This document shows positions 36,801 to 48,989 of a stretch of 64,000 nt of DNA, one piece after another. The notes below the pieces were generated by a model that saw only the letters and a list, made by a program, of their open reading frames with translations, did not search any database and was not told the origin of the DNA. The position numbers and the translations under genes are program-made. Numbering within the stretch: position 1 is the stretch's first letter; every line of letters begins with the position of its first letter. The DNA comes from Hyalella azteca (lineage: Eukaryota > Arthropoda > Malacostraca > Amphipoda > Hyalellidae): positions 372,001 through 436,000 of the forward strand of contig NW_025936504.1 in NCBI RefSeq assembly GCF_000764305.2, in the 5' to 3' direction.

Positions 36801-39419
36801 CGGCAGCTTCTCGTTGACGGAACTGAAGGCTTTGGTCCGCGGGGACGACCCTCACTGGCCCGTCACGTCTCTTGTCTGCATAGAGAACACACAGAACATG
36901 TTGGGGGGCAAAGCCTTGCCTCTGCGATGGCTTGATGAGGTACTAGTGTTCTCATGATAATGTCTTCACCAAAGTAGCATTGCTCACTTGGAAGTTGATG
37001 TGCATGTTATGACTTTGAAATATACATGCTTTAATTAAGTAAATAATTTGTCATTTAATTGCTAGACCACAGCTTACTTCATAATAATTTCAATGCATTG
37101 CTTAAGAATTACAAAGTTACTGTAAACATCAGCACCAGAAATAACTTTCGCAGAGACCTGCATACATGCTCGACAAATAAGTTGAATTATGGAGGTATTT
37201 TTTAGTAGTGCTTCGTCATTAGACATCTTGCAATTAAACTTTAAAATACTTGCGCAAAAGCACACATGTTTTCCAATGTGTACCTGGTTCTGAGCATTGT
37301 TGTATTGAAAACCAGGCCAAATTGCCGTATTGTGATCGTTCCTTGGTCTTGACTCATGACCCAAAGCAAAGTTGTCACGTTTGTATGTTCACTCAACATT
37401 TATGCGCAGATAGGCGCAGTGTGTCAGGAGCTGGGGCTGCCGCTGCACTGCGATGGTGCGCGGCTGCTGAACGCGGCGGTCGCCGTAGGCCAGCCTCCTT
37501 CCCGGCTAGTGCGCCACTGCCAGAGCGTCGCCTTTTGCATTAATAAAGGCCTCGGTGCTCCCATGGGATCGCTTGTGGTCGGCAGCAAGGAGTTTATCGA
37601 AAGGTACCCAAGCTTAGTATTCGCGCAAGGATTCAAATGAAATCATCAATCTTTATGTTCAGTATGAAATACAGAGTACCTAAGAATTGTTTAATGGAAA
37701 ATCATTATTAAAGTTAAAGTGTATTGACTAAGTCAGGCCTACAAACGTTGTGTTGATGACAGAGCCATCAGAGTACGCAAGGTATTGGGAGGAGGGCTGC
37801 ACCAGGCTGGGATGTTCGCAGCTGCAGGACTGTACGCTCTCGAGCACGTCGCCCCCAGACTGGCTTGGGACCACACACACGCCAGAGCCATTGCACAGGG
37901 TGAGTTTGACCGCGAAATTATGTGCATTAAAGATCAGTAACTGTGGCTTTTTAAGCACTCTCTTCACTTTAATGACTTATTTGTTATTAGAAAGTTTTTA
38001 TGAACGGTTACTGATTTGTTTCTTCATCCATTTTGTTTTCAGTCTCAATTTCAGCCTTTATTTGATGAGGTCCGATTTTAAAATGGAGACTTCATTCGTT
38101 AAAGTGATGCATTCAAAACCAAAATATTCTGTTACTAGAAACTTTGATTATCCCGGAATAAATTTTAACGTGTTACATCATTTTGGCAACTTAAAATCTA
38201 CGTTCAAGAGCTAGCTGTTGATTTTTTTTTGTTTTCGTACTAAAATTAAGTATTCTACTTTTTTTTAAACCGGCTCGCGTGAGCCGGTTAAAAAAAACGG
38301 TTTTAACAGTTGCACGGCTGCCATTGCCGTCCGGAACTATTTTCGTGACCACTAGTGAAATGTTGTAGAGAAAATTAGTATTCTTATATGCATTACCTTA
38401 TCATGTTTCTTTTATATGAGCTTTTTTTAAAGTAACGCGGTTGAATTTAAATATCTTAAGTCCAATCTTGCTCATTTGATGTAAGATTTTACTAAATGCA
38501 AAGAAAATGCTGCAACTATCGGAAAAGGACAATATGTCGAATTTAATTGTAATATGAATGATTAGTAAATTTATTCATTCAAGGATACTCGCGACTGTTA
38601 AGACATGATAAAAATGCCTCTAATATCGATAAGAGATTCAAAGGAGATACCCTATTGCAGGCGTGAAGGAGATGCACAGCAGCGCCGTGACGGTTGATCT
38701 GAAGGAGGTTCAGACCAACATGGTGCTGCTCACCACCGACAACATTCGCGTTAATGCTAAGAAGCTCTGCGACAGACTGGCTATGGTCAGTAATATGATT
38801 CAACTTCGATTGAAAAATCCATATAATGATGCAACATTTGGAATGATTATTTAATTTGGAGCTACGTCCGTCATATCTAAATCATATCCACAATTTTATT
38901 TGTTGCCTGATGAAGGCAATTGTTTTAGGAGCTGCATGTTTAAACTATATGGAAAAAATATCGTAACTGATCAAATATTTGTTCATAATCGACAAACTTA
39001 GCATTGGAAATTTAGATGAAAGTAAAGTTCAAACGTGGAAAAATCGCTCACCGGCAAAATGTATGTAAATATGTTCATGGTAGGCGGCAATTTTGCTGCA
39101 AAATACTCAACATTTTACGCATTTGTTTTATATCATGCAACTTGGTGTATCGTATAGCGTATTCTGACTTTACAGAAAGTTGTGAGGGGTATTAGAAGAT
39201 GTGTTTGTGTTGCAGGTTAGCGACGAGGAGGCTGAGGAGCTGGACGAGCAGACGGTCGTGATGATGCTGCCCATCACAGACACGGTGGTGCGGTGCATGA
39301 CTCATTGCGCCCTTACCAAGAGCGATATAGCTTCTGTTGTTAAAAAGTTGAAGTTCGTAATCAACGAATACGATAGCATGGTCTTCTTGGAATATAAAAT
39401 TGAAGTCGGGCAAGGCTAA
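33897..39419 (+). CDS. Threonine aldolase-like PLP enzyme
   Basis: Low-specificity L-threonine aldolases split threonine into glycine and acetaldehyde using pyridoxal phosphate. Coding exons: 33912-34050, 35042-35125, 35566-35654, 36760-36939, 37410-37603, 37772-37899, 38661-38785 and 39216-39419 (TAA). All junctions agree in phase and give about 380 codons, normal for the family. Landmarks: VDLRSDTVT with [54 protein letters not shown], the PLP-lysine loop [14 protein letters not shown], and [19 protein letters not shown]. The 5' end is uncertain. An ATG at 33897 is in frame directly before a possible CAG acceptor at 33911, so translation may start there or in an unseen exon. The usual ENTHN block reads ENTQN here. 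The last exons (QTNMVLL, then a stop after VGQG) are more diverged. It converges with SENP8. Confidence 0.92.
35671..35865. repeat. 29-bp intronic minisatellite
   Basis: About 6.7 copies of GATTTGCTCCTATATTATG with TCTATTGGAA, period exactly 29 bases (TATTATGTCT at 35681, 35710 and 35739), in the aldolase intron after exon 35566-35654. Copies alternate TTTGCTCC and TTCGCTCC, so the array grew as 58-base pairs. The open frame through it is a by-product. Confidence 0.92.
38259..38297. repeat. Intronic hairpin
   Basis: AACCGGCTC, loop GCGT, GAGCCGGTT, extended by T and A runs to a stem of about 17 pairs. It resembles a rho-independent terminator by shape only, since it lies in an intron of an animal gene. 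No function is assigned. Confidence 0.65.
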
Positions 39420-40724
39420 CCTCGCTTTCGTCATCATTTTTATTTTAATGACATTGAAGTGATTACGTATGAAATATTTCAATTACTTGGATATCCTCAT
39501 TCATGTTGAAATTTTATTTTGCAGCAGTGTAAGATTAGGCCTCAAAGAGCTATTCTTTTCATGTCATTGAGGTTTATATAATTCAGTGAGGAAGTCAGTT
39601 GTAAATTTTAATTTTAAAAATAATTAATCGTGCATGGATGGTATTCACCGTCTGGAAATTCAGTGCAGTACAATGCACGTGCGATGTGAAAGTGGCTCGA
39701 TCTTGTGGTTACTTGTTGGCTGTCAACATGAGGTACATTTGATATAAAAATTTTCAACAATGAAAAATAGTTGATCGATGTTGAGGTGGGCATTGTAAGA
39801 ATCTTCTGTCTGGTACCTAATCGCAGACGCTGCCTTCTAAAAATGGAGGCCAGGAGGGCAAAAAAAACTCGTACGCGGCATTGAGAAATAATCGTATAGA
39901 AAGATTGAACACGTGTTTCAAGCGCGCTGTGATTACTTGGTCCTTGTGCAATGTTACGCTGAGTTAGCTTCAGCAAACTTTTCACATGATATTTACACTT
40001 TTCGTCCTTGATAGGTATTTCAATATTTACTTAAGATCTTTTGCGTCATTTACTATCGCAAATCTTTGTGTAACATGGTTTATAAATTACACGAAGTACA
40101 GATCTGTGACGAGTAAAAAGTAAACCAATTCAGTCTGCAAGTATTCCCGAGACTGCGCTGTTAACATAAGTCAATAAATTTTGATTAATATCGAATTGCT
40201 TACTTTGTTATACAAATTTGCCTTTGGAAACCTTATAAAGGTCATAAATGTTACTATTGATAAGACATCTACCTTCGTAGTCAGCGATGTCAATAACATA
40301 GTAGGATCCCTGCTGCAACATAACTAAAGCTAGAACACAAGTGTTTCTATTTCTAGCTAAATGTGTAGCTAAATCCACGTGCGATTAACCCACAGCTCAT
40401 CTGCCACCATGAAAAACCGACATTCTTATCAGCGAGCGCGACACGTACGCGAGCGCTTAATCTCAAATCTTAATCACTACTTCACGCCTGTCATGCGATA
40501 ATTATTCGCTTAAATAAAATGCCCATTACAAAGACATCTTAATTAGTTCCTTGACGTGTACAGCTTTCAATCCTCAAGCACAAATTACGAGAAAGAACAC
40601 ATAGGAACGCTCGCCAGTTTTTCCTGCTAAAATCTGTAAACTCTATACTGTACAAACCCTGCTTTGCCCGGTGTGACAAGTCCTCTGTGTATACTGCTCT
40701 TTTATGAGCAAATCAAAGCAGGAA
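39420..40724. other. Convergent intergenic region
   Basis: This lies between the aldolase stop and the SENP8 poly(A) signal. No exon is seen. A candidate plus-strand poly(A) signal AATAAA is at 40173-40178, which would give a 3' UTR of about 750 bases for the aldolase. A 123-codon minus-strand frame at 39614-39985 has no recognisable motif. Confidence 0.5.
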
Positions 40725-40730
40725 TTTATT
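40725..40730 (-). terminator. SENP8 polyadenylation signal
   Basis: AATAAA on the minus strand about 20 bases after the SENP8 stop codon. This close spacing implies a very short 3' UTR and fits the convergent layout. Confidence 0.6.
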
Positions 40731-40751
40731 ACCAAAAAAAGTATTCAAGTC

Positions 40752-42008
40752 TTATGAAGACTGATGACGTAGCGCGTCGATAACGTCAGCAAGAGTCTGC
40801 CTGATCTCAGCGGCGCGGTGCCGAGGCACGCAGTTGGTGCCCAGAGGGGCGCCCGTTGTGGCAGCGGACGCCGCGTGCTCGGCGTTGAGGAGGACGAAAG
40901 CGCCGCAGTCGTAGCTGTTGTCCTGCTGGGTGCACGTCGCGTCCACAAGAACCGCGTCCCGCTCCAGGTATCTGAAGGAGGTTATCAGTTACGAACAACT
41001 TTTTGGGCACGCGAGATGCGTACGAGGTATCAATTTCTGGTAGTGGTGTTGATTAGTTTCTTCATGCTCCCTGTGAAGTTGAGGCCATTCCAGATTCGTT
41101 TTATGCTATTAAAAGGCAGGCCATCAATTCAGAACCAAAGCAGTGCAGTTGGCTAGATTAAGTTATGTTATCTGAAGAGTATTTTAGGTAAGCCTGCAAC
41201 AAACTTCATCACATTGTAGATCATTTGCGAAATGTCAGGGTTTGTGTTTCGTAATAATATTAAGTTTTGCAATAGTTAATAAGAGCCCTACATTCGACCA
41301 TGATTTTCATTCCACTATACATATAAGAAGAGCTAATTTTGGTCCGGGCTAATTAACCATGCAAATTTTCTTTAGAAACCAGACACTGAAAATAATTAAA
41401 GAACGTTCCATTCCATTCTCTAGCAGTAGATTTACAAAAAAAAATTTAATTTGTTATCTCTTTTAATACAAAATCAGAGCTTCACTGTCACCTATTGCAA
41501 ATAGACAATAGACATAGGTACATATATAAACCTACGATAGAGGAGATTTTCAGTTTACGAACTTATTCGCACAAGCGAGTAATAGAAGCAATCACCTGTT
41601 TATCCGTTGAACAAGACTCCTGGCGTGCTGGTAGTTGGAGCCTCTCATCGAGTCGTAGTGATACCACTTGAAGTCAAACCTACTGAAAACAAGCAAGCTC
41701 CAATGACTGCCACCAGAGGCGATGGCTGAGTTGTTATCATTGACAGGGAGGAGGATGAAGTCTTTGTGGTTAGCTTCTAGTGGATCCAATACGACAGCAA
41801 CTTCTGCAGGGTCGCACATCTTGAGGAGTTGGGTGACCTCTGGCCCGACGCAGAGCACGCGCGTTTGGTCAGGAAAGATTGTGTGCTGCAGATACTCCAG
41901 CCAGAAAGAGATCAGGGCGTCGTTGAGCCAGTGCCGCCCTTTGAGCAGACGCAGGTCTGACTCGTGCAGCAGGCTATCGTGGAAACTTAGCACTACAGGA
42001 TCCGACAT
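40752..42008 (-). CDS. SENP8: SENP8 / DEN1 (NEDD8-specific cysteine protease)
   Basis: Complete two-exon gene: 42008-41596 and 40971-40752, joined in phase across AG/GTGATT and TTCAG/ATAC, giving 210 residues (human SENP8 has 212). SENP8 is a C48-family protease that processes and removes the ubiquitin-like protein NEDD8. The catalytic set is intact: His102 in GGSHWSLL, Asp119 in YHYDSM, Gln154 in TCTQQDNS and Cys160 in YDCGAF, with WLND near residue 27-30 and the substrate-site region conserved. The ATG at 42008 gives MSDPVVLS, matching the family start. A second in-frame ATG four codons upstream is less likely. A GC-richer segment at 42360-42560 may be its promoter. It lies in tandem with MED31 and converges with the aldolase gene. 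Confidence 0.95.
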
Positions 42009-42871
42009 TTCAGAATGCAAGTTTCTTTACACTTAAGTTTACTAATGATGCACACCAAAGCTATACCCTAAGATAGTTCCCAGCTGCTTTTCAGAAGTTC
42101 ACAACTCACTTATTACTGAAAAAGAGAACTTTATTACAAATTTCCGATTTAAATAAACTGAAGATGATTCATTATATAAGACGTCAACTTCGAATTAAAT
42201 AGGGAATAAAAAAAACAAGCATTTACAAATTGGGAAAAAAATAAGTTGGAAAGGGAGGATGAGACAAGCGTGGCGAGGAAGTAGACACTGCCAAGTTTAC
42301 ACTCGTCCAAATATGTGCATACAATTTGCTGGTGAACCATTTGAAAAGAAATGAAACCCGTAAAAAGTTAACAACGTTGATGAGGGAAAGGCAAGCGAAA
42401 TGAAAGCACCACACGCACGCGTGAGTCACGCTCTAGCCCACTACGTCGGGAGTAGGTAAAAGGAATCGGGATAGTTCGCTTAGCACTCAAAGAGACACGA
42501 CACTCACGGGCGCTTATTCCGAATCGACCAACGCTTTGGCCAGGTACACGGTTCACAGAATAGAACAGTCCTCCACTTTCATGAGTTTCTGCAAAGTTTT
42601 ATAATGTTTCAAAGCTATGCTACAATTTTCTCAGGCTCTCTTCACTTTTCATGAGCAAAGTTCCAAACTAAACGCGTCACTAACTTCAATCCAACGAGAG
42701 ATGAGCTGTTTCGTACACTGCAAAACAGTACACATATTCTTCATGCTTGCAAAATACAAAAGCATTAGATTTATGATCACCACAGAATCATTGATATCAG
42801 GGACATTTCAATACAATTCATTTGACCCCTACACTGCATGTTTTCAGATATTGCTTTGAGAAGCATGGAGA
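42009..42871. other. SENP8 upstream / MED31 3' flank
   Basis: No exon. The 42410-42560 part is relatively rich in CpG (ACACGCACGCGTGAG, CACGGGCGC), unlike the flanking AT-rich DNA, and could hold the SENP8 promoter. This is inference from position and composition only. Confidence 0.4.
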
Positions 42872-45845
42872 TCACAACATTTTCTGCGAATGACCGTTAA
42901 GTGCACTTGCAGGAGAAATATTTCCAGGTGACGACACTCGAGGTGAGCCCATAACACCTGCGTTAGATATGCTCCCTACAGTAGAAGACGTCATGATATT
43001 ACTGCTTATAGAACTCATCGGCACAGGAGCAGAGTTGAGGATAGGGCCGGCCATCACCGATTGGTTAATGTTCAAGTTCGGATTTGAAAGCCCAATATTC
43101 AAGGTCGGGTTAGAAAGCGCTGCAGAAGAGGCAGGAGTGGAGCTGCTGACGGGAGCGGCAGCGGCAAGAGTTGTGTGGCTGCCGGCATTGAGTGGCAGTG
43201 TGGTGCTTGTCGCAGCTGGACTGCGATTACCTGCCAAAATGAGAAGCATGAGAGTGCGAAAATTATACATAAATGCAAAAGATAAAAAGAATTTGTTTGA
43301 AAAGTTACCAGCATTCATGAGCAAAGTTTACTTCTGGAGATGCATATGAAACATGTACAGATTTCTTGATGGGATATTAAACATCTTTAAAGGCATAATG
43401 TGTTTTTTTACCAGTTAGGATAGGAGGCATAGGTTGAGTACGTACACAGTCTTGATATTAGTACATGTTTTTCACGCCTAGCAATAACCATCGATTAAGG
43501 TTGAACTGTTATTGAAATGAATGAACTTTGACAGAATTTTATCCTCAGCGTGAGCAAGATAATAATTTCATTAATAGACATTTCTATCTATAAATTGTAT
43601 TTATGTCCAGTGATCATGGTTTTTATCAAAATTGTTATTATTTCAACCTCATGAACAGAATGATGTGTTTATGATTTGACAAAAATTGTATGAATACCGA
43701 AATTACTGTTTCTGCCAGATATAACATAATATGAACCTGCTCTTACTCCAAATATGGCTGAAGGTTATACTGTGAAAAATTAGGTTAACCAAAAATATCT
43801 AGGTAACTTTGAAAAAAATGTTACCAAAGATTACCTTTTGTATGCATGGGCTGGTTTGAACTGAATCATAAAGGTTGATTGGGTTTCACACTGGCATCAT
43901 CAATCAGAAGGCAATTCAATTAATTTTAAAAATGATCTTGCATGATTATTTGTTAATTATAGAGAGAAGAAAATTTTCTCTACCTATGGTAAATCTGTAA
44001 ACATCAAAAATTTAAAACAATATTGTGTACAAAAACTTTTTTGCATTACGAGTTAAATAGAGGCAGATTACTTACCAGCAGGTGGCGTGCTGTGCAGCTG
44101 GTGCGCAGGTGACCCCAAGACTGAGCCACCTCCCCCACACAACACAGCTACGTTGCCTGACGTATTCTGGCTACCTGCTCAACAACCAAAATAATTTTTT
44201 GGCAGCTACTGATCTCTGTTTGCTTTCATTCTCTTGGTCTTTTGTATTTCAGTGAATAAATATAAATAGTATTTCTTGGTCTTTTGTATAAAATGTATAA
44301 AAAAAATTTTTAAAGACCACGTTTTTCATGTGGAGTTAGTTTTATATATATATTTATATATATATAGTCATAGTATCATGACTGTATAAATGTGCTAGCT
44401 AGCGGGAAAGTTGGTGAAATATCGATTGCAAGATTTGATCATCACAGACAGAGGGACACGAAAGCGAGCTAAGAAAAACGTGGTAAAATGCACATCAACC
44501 CATTTGATGTGCAACCAAAAAATATATTTGACAAATAAATAGTTTTTTAAGTATTTCGATTTAGTGGAAGTAATTGTCAGATAGAAACAGGAGTTACTTA
44601 GAAGTTTAGTTGTTCAATAAAATAGGAATAATCCATAAGTATATTTATAGAAAATTTTCAGTAAGCAGAACTGGTAGCTGGAGGATGGTGTTAAGTATAA
44701 CAAAAACAATGAAACCAAAGAATAGTTGATGTTAACTGAGAAAATTCTGGAAGATACATTTAATGTAGCAATTTTTTACCTGTTTCAAGGATCTTCATGC
44801 GCTTGCGTGTGTAGTGCTGCCAATGCAGGATCATCTGGTCATCTATGTACTTGGCACACTGCCCATTTACAATCTCCTTGCGGAAACTTTCATGCTGAAG
44901 CAAGTCTAAGAAGTACAGGCACATGGGATACCTGTAAATACAAAAAAATTGTTCATAAGTTTTATATGGAGAAACACTTTTATTGACCATGCATCTAGCA
45001 CATTTAGACACACATATCTTAATGCCATTCTTTCTATCTTGAAACCTATAAATATTTAATAAGTTCAGCACACTTAGGAGAACATGACTGTAACAATAAA
45101 TTTGCAAATATATTGTAGCAGCTGAGCTACTCACTTGAGATGCTTGGCATACTCAGGTTCTTTCCAGTAGAGGAGATGCTTCAGGTAGTTGACAAATGCT
45201 TGATCCTTGAAGAAATTACGTTGTGCCAAAACTGTAATATTTTAAATATTTTATCATAAATCTACTTGATAAAAGTTTCAAAACCTTTCTATTCATTAAA
45301 AATTGCAACAATTTCTCCATGGCAAATTTCTTTCCACTCACACAGAAACAAGTACAAAAAAAATTAAATAAAAATAAAAACTCATCTTTGCTTTGAAGCT
45401 GGAAACAATATTTGTAAAAATGATGACAAGTAAGCCAAATTTCTCAGTTATTTATATGTTTTAACTCATTTTGATCTGACAAGAGGCACTTTTTACCAAA
45501 ATAATATGATCAATATTGCTGAGAAATGCAATTCTTTAATCTAGTTAATGTTTTACTTCAAACAATAGTGAACATTTTTTCTGAAACCCCTAAACTTACT
45601 GGAAAATGTTCCATGACTATTAGTTGCTTACAAGCTACTAAATTCATATTAAATTTTGGGCACAAGTTTATTAACATGAGCTTATGTCTAGAATGTCATT
45701 TAATTTACAGTAAAAGGTCACAATTCACCAAGTTCCCGCAGTGCAATACAATTCAACTCACAATGAAGATAGCTGGGGTTTGCTAAACACTGCACGAATT
45801 CAAGCTCAACTTGAAATCTCAGTCGCTGGGCCTCATCTGTTTCAC
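42872..45845 (-). CDS. MED31: Mediator complex subunit 31 with long Ser/Thr tail
   Basis: MED31 (Soh1) sits in the Mediator middle module, linking activators to RNA polymerase II. Coding exons: 45845-45762 (ETDEAQRLRFQVELEFVQ), 45231-45135 (FLAQRNFFKDQAFVNYLK), 44931-44780 (KYPMCLYFLDLLQHE, then CAKYIDDQMILHWQHY), 44174-44076 and 43230-42872 (stop). All phases agree. The first three exons give the whole conserved core except the first few residues, whose exon with the ATG lies upstream of 45845 and was not found. The last two exons add about 150 residues rich in Ser, Thr, Asn, Ala and Pro (ALSNPTLNIG, then LSNPNLNIN), beyond the short tail of vertebrate MED31. Insects also have extended low-complexity tails. 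Confidence 0.95.
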
Positions 45846-45970
45846 CTACAAAATAAATTAGCATATTAGTGGATTGTTGACATTTGTTGACAAATGAAAT
45901 AAAATGTACCTATCAAAATTACTATTAATACATAAATATATGATATTATGTAATATTAACAATATTACAT

Positions 45971-47409
45971 ACTGTCAACCGGGCCAATCGGGATGATTTC
46001 AAACGTTTTTCATTCATAACTTCTTACCATGAAACATTTCATAAACAAGTTAAGGCTCATTTCAAAGCTCTTTGCAAGGGCTATCACATGGCTTCTCCAA
46101 AAAAATTCCATACGCTATTCGTAAGGTGCCAGAAGCAAAAAAAAAAAAAAAAGAGTGTAGCCCCGTTCGACGGGGCTACTCGGGACACTTGGAATAAAAC
46201 TTCATTTTAAAACATTTGAAGCATGCAGAGTGTACTCATCCATTACTAACAGCACTCATAAGTCCTCCTCTTTCATTGTAGATGATGTAGAGGTAGAATA
46301 AATGAAATTTTCTGTGATTTTTACTTGTTTTTCCTTTGTTGATATGATATTACCATAGACATTTTTTACCGTATTATTGATGCGATATTACAGTATCCAT
46401 GAACATGCCATTGAGCATTTACAACAACCTTGTCCACTGCAAGCTTCATATCAGCAGCCTTATAGCATTTTTTCTGTATCTGTTAGCTTACAGGACGACT
46501 TGTAATTTCACACCATTTTAATTGGGTTAAGTGAATTTACTATAAAAAAATATAACTCAGTACTCACTGCAGTGAGTGACAGAGCGCATTTTCTCGTTGA
46601 CAAAAACTTGAGGTCACAGACGGACGGACAGACAGACAGACGGACATTGAGAATAATAGTGCATCTTTTCCATAAATGATAATTTGCGCTAAAAAGATAG
46701 TGAAAAACATACCTGAAACAGAAAGGAATGTTTTAGTGACAACCATCATATGTTTTGGAGAAATAAATCATAGTTTAGGTCAATTACTTTTCATTCTATG
46801 ATGCCTGGTGCACAATTCTAAATATGACATTCTATGCACACTTTTGTGATGACCAATGATGCACTAATTTTTCGATAAGTGAACTTTTTTTTTGCTCAGC
46901 GAGGTAAATGTAATCAATACTCTTTGTTTTTAATCAATTTTTTCCTTAACTGGAGCCTGTGCTAACTGAGGTTCCACTGTAAATGCGCCTTTGGGGGTGT
47001 CCCGAATAGCCCCGAGGGGTGTCCTGAGTAGCCCCGCTGTGCAGAAATGACCGTCATTTTTTTTTGGAATGAGATAGGCAAAATCTGTCAATTACGTTTT
47101 CAAGTCGACACCTGGGTGCAACTTTTACGTATAAAAATTTTTTAATACGGTGAATATTTTTTTTTACTACAGACCTTAGCAGAAGTAACTCAACAAAATA
47201 TTGTTTTTCACCAGTTTTTTCAGGAATTTTTCAAAGCAAGTGAATGTAGTATTTTTGAACTTCCTTTATACTACATAGATAGGAAAAATGTTGATGTTTA
47301 CGCCACTATATTTAGTTTCCAATTAGTTTTGCTACTAAAAGTTTTATGCCGTGTCGGAGGACTGTCCTGAGTTACCCCACCTGTCCCGAGTAACCCCGGT
47401 TGATGGTAT
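45971..47409. mobile_element. TIR element C, copy 1
   Basis: It starts TACTGTCAACCGGGCCAATC and ends with the complement-like GTCCCGAGTAACCCCGGTTG then ATGGTATA. An inner GTAGCCCCGTTCGACGGGGC hairpin lies near 46159, and further CCCGAATAGCCCCGAGGGG ends lie near 46990-47035, so the segment is a composite of nested ends. About 46240-47410 is repeated in direct orientation at about 48990-50412. It contains a short (CAGACGGA)n run near 46615. It is non-coding. Confidence 0.6.
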
Positions 47410-48090
47410 AGCTAATTTCAAATATTTAGCTACAAGAATGAGATTCAGAGATTGTTATAAGATTTGTAAGAAAAGACATTATTGTTTTTAATATTAATTA
47501 CAGAATGTTTTCAATATAAAAGAAATTCCCACATCCGCATAAAAATTAGTAGTCCTCACTCACTTGGCAACTGCCAACTGAAATGCAATTAAGCACCAGC
47601 ACTAACATAAGTCTGGACCAATCAGTGTGATGTACCATATGCTTTTGTTATGTCTGTACATTACAGTACATATATCACTTTGCTCCCCCAAATGGTCTCT
47701 GCAGTGCGCCATGTTGAGCAGTAAACTTTGCTTTTTAGCATAAGATGTTATTAATCTATTTAAGTTTAGTTCATTGTCTTCAATTAATGTTGATAGACTA
47801 ATAAATCATATCAGTTTAATTAAATTTTTTGAATGTCTGTATAAAATTTCAAGTGATTACATCATATGGCCTTGAAGGAGGGAGTATGACTTTTTCTCGA
47901 ATTATTAAACACAGCCTTTCAATTTTTCAAACTTAAGTTTTTGAATAAAAAAACACTGGCCTACATGGATCAAAAGTAATATATGAACTACCATTTATAG
48001 AATTCCATCCTACTTTGCTGTCTAAGCTTCTGTCTAATTTTCTGCTATGGGTGCTAAACTGCCAGGGTGCAGATTTTGCAAGCTGTGTTA
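47410..48090. other. Gene-free stretch
   Basis: AT-rich sequence between repeat copies. No exon or element end is recognisable. Confidence 0.4.
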
Positions 48091-48840
48091 CCGTAAAATG
48101 GGGTAACTTTGACCACTTTTCTTCAAAATTATGTCATTTTTTTACTAGATAAGTTAAACTTAAATTGAAACATGCAAAATACAGGTCTATACTCTAGCTT
48201 CAATAACCACAAATTGCTGGCTCCTGCCTGTCATAGTTTTGATGTAATTTCAAAAAAAGTAATGGTCTTTGTTACCCCAGCTCTTGGGGTTTCTTTGACT
48301 GGGTGGTAAAATCAATTTTATTTTTTGGTAAAATAACTCCAAATAACTCCAGGTTTTGGTGCATTGTAGTAGAACTCTTCTAGTTACATATGCAAATGAC
48401 AAATTTTAGGAAAGTGTCATAGTTTGCAAATTAGGGGCACCGCACCCCAATGGGCGAAATGTGACCACCTAGTGGCAGCTGTGACAGGGTAACAATGACC
48501 AGCTTGGAAATTAAGTTAAAATTACCATATATAAGACTCTGTGTAGAGTCTGAAACATATAGAAGAAAACATTAATAGGTGTATCAAACCTAAAATATAT
48601 TATATAGGTACCTATGGTAATTTAACTTAATTTCCAAGCCGGTCAGTGTTGCCCCGTCATGGCTGCCATTAAGTGGTCAAAGTTCCCTCATCGGGGGGTG
48701 GCACCCCCCATTTGTAAACTATGACACTCCTAAAATTTGTCATTTGCATATGTAACTAGAAGAGTTCTACTACAATGCATGAAAACCTGGAGTTATTTTA
48801 TCAAAAAATAAAAAAATTGGAGGGGGTTCTTTGACAGGCT
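48091..48840. mobile_element. Repeat D with ~545-bp palindromic MITE
   Basis: It starts ACCGTAAAATGGGGTAAC followed by TTTGACC. From about 48294 to 48836 the sequence is a long imperfect palindrome centred near 48565-48600. The left arm (CTCCAGGTTTTGGTGCATTG, CTTCTAGTTACATATGC, TTGGAAATTAAG) returns reverse-complemented in the right arm. A second copy with a truncated right arm lies at about 51805-52410. Confidence 0.7.
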
Positions 48841-48989
48841 TTAAATAATAGCTCTTGTTTTGTGGGTCACATTTTTAATTTTTTAACCTATTAGATATGC
48901 AAACTTTTTAAATCTTTCTATTGTGTTATGTAGCCTCAGTATTAGGCCTTTATTAGGCATTCTTCCTTTCTTCTTCTTTTTTAGGCCTT

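Noticed and set aside
38259..38297. Bacterial-style intrinsic terminator
   Set aside because: The shape fits, but it lies in an intron of a spliced animal gene.
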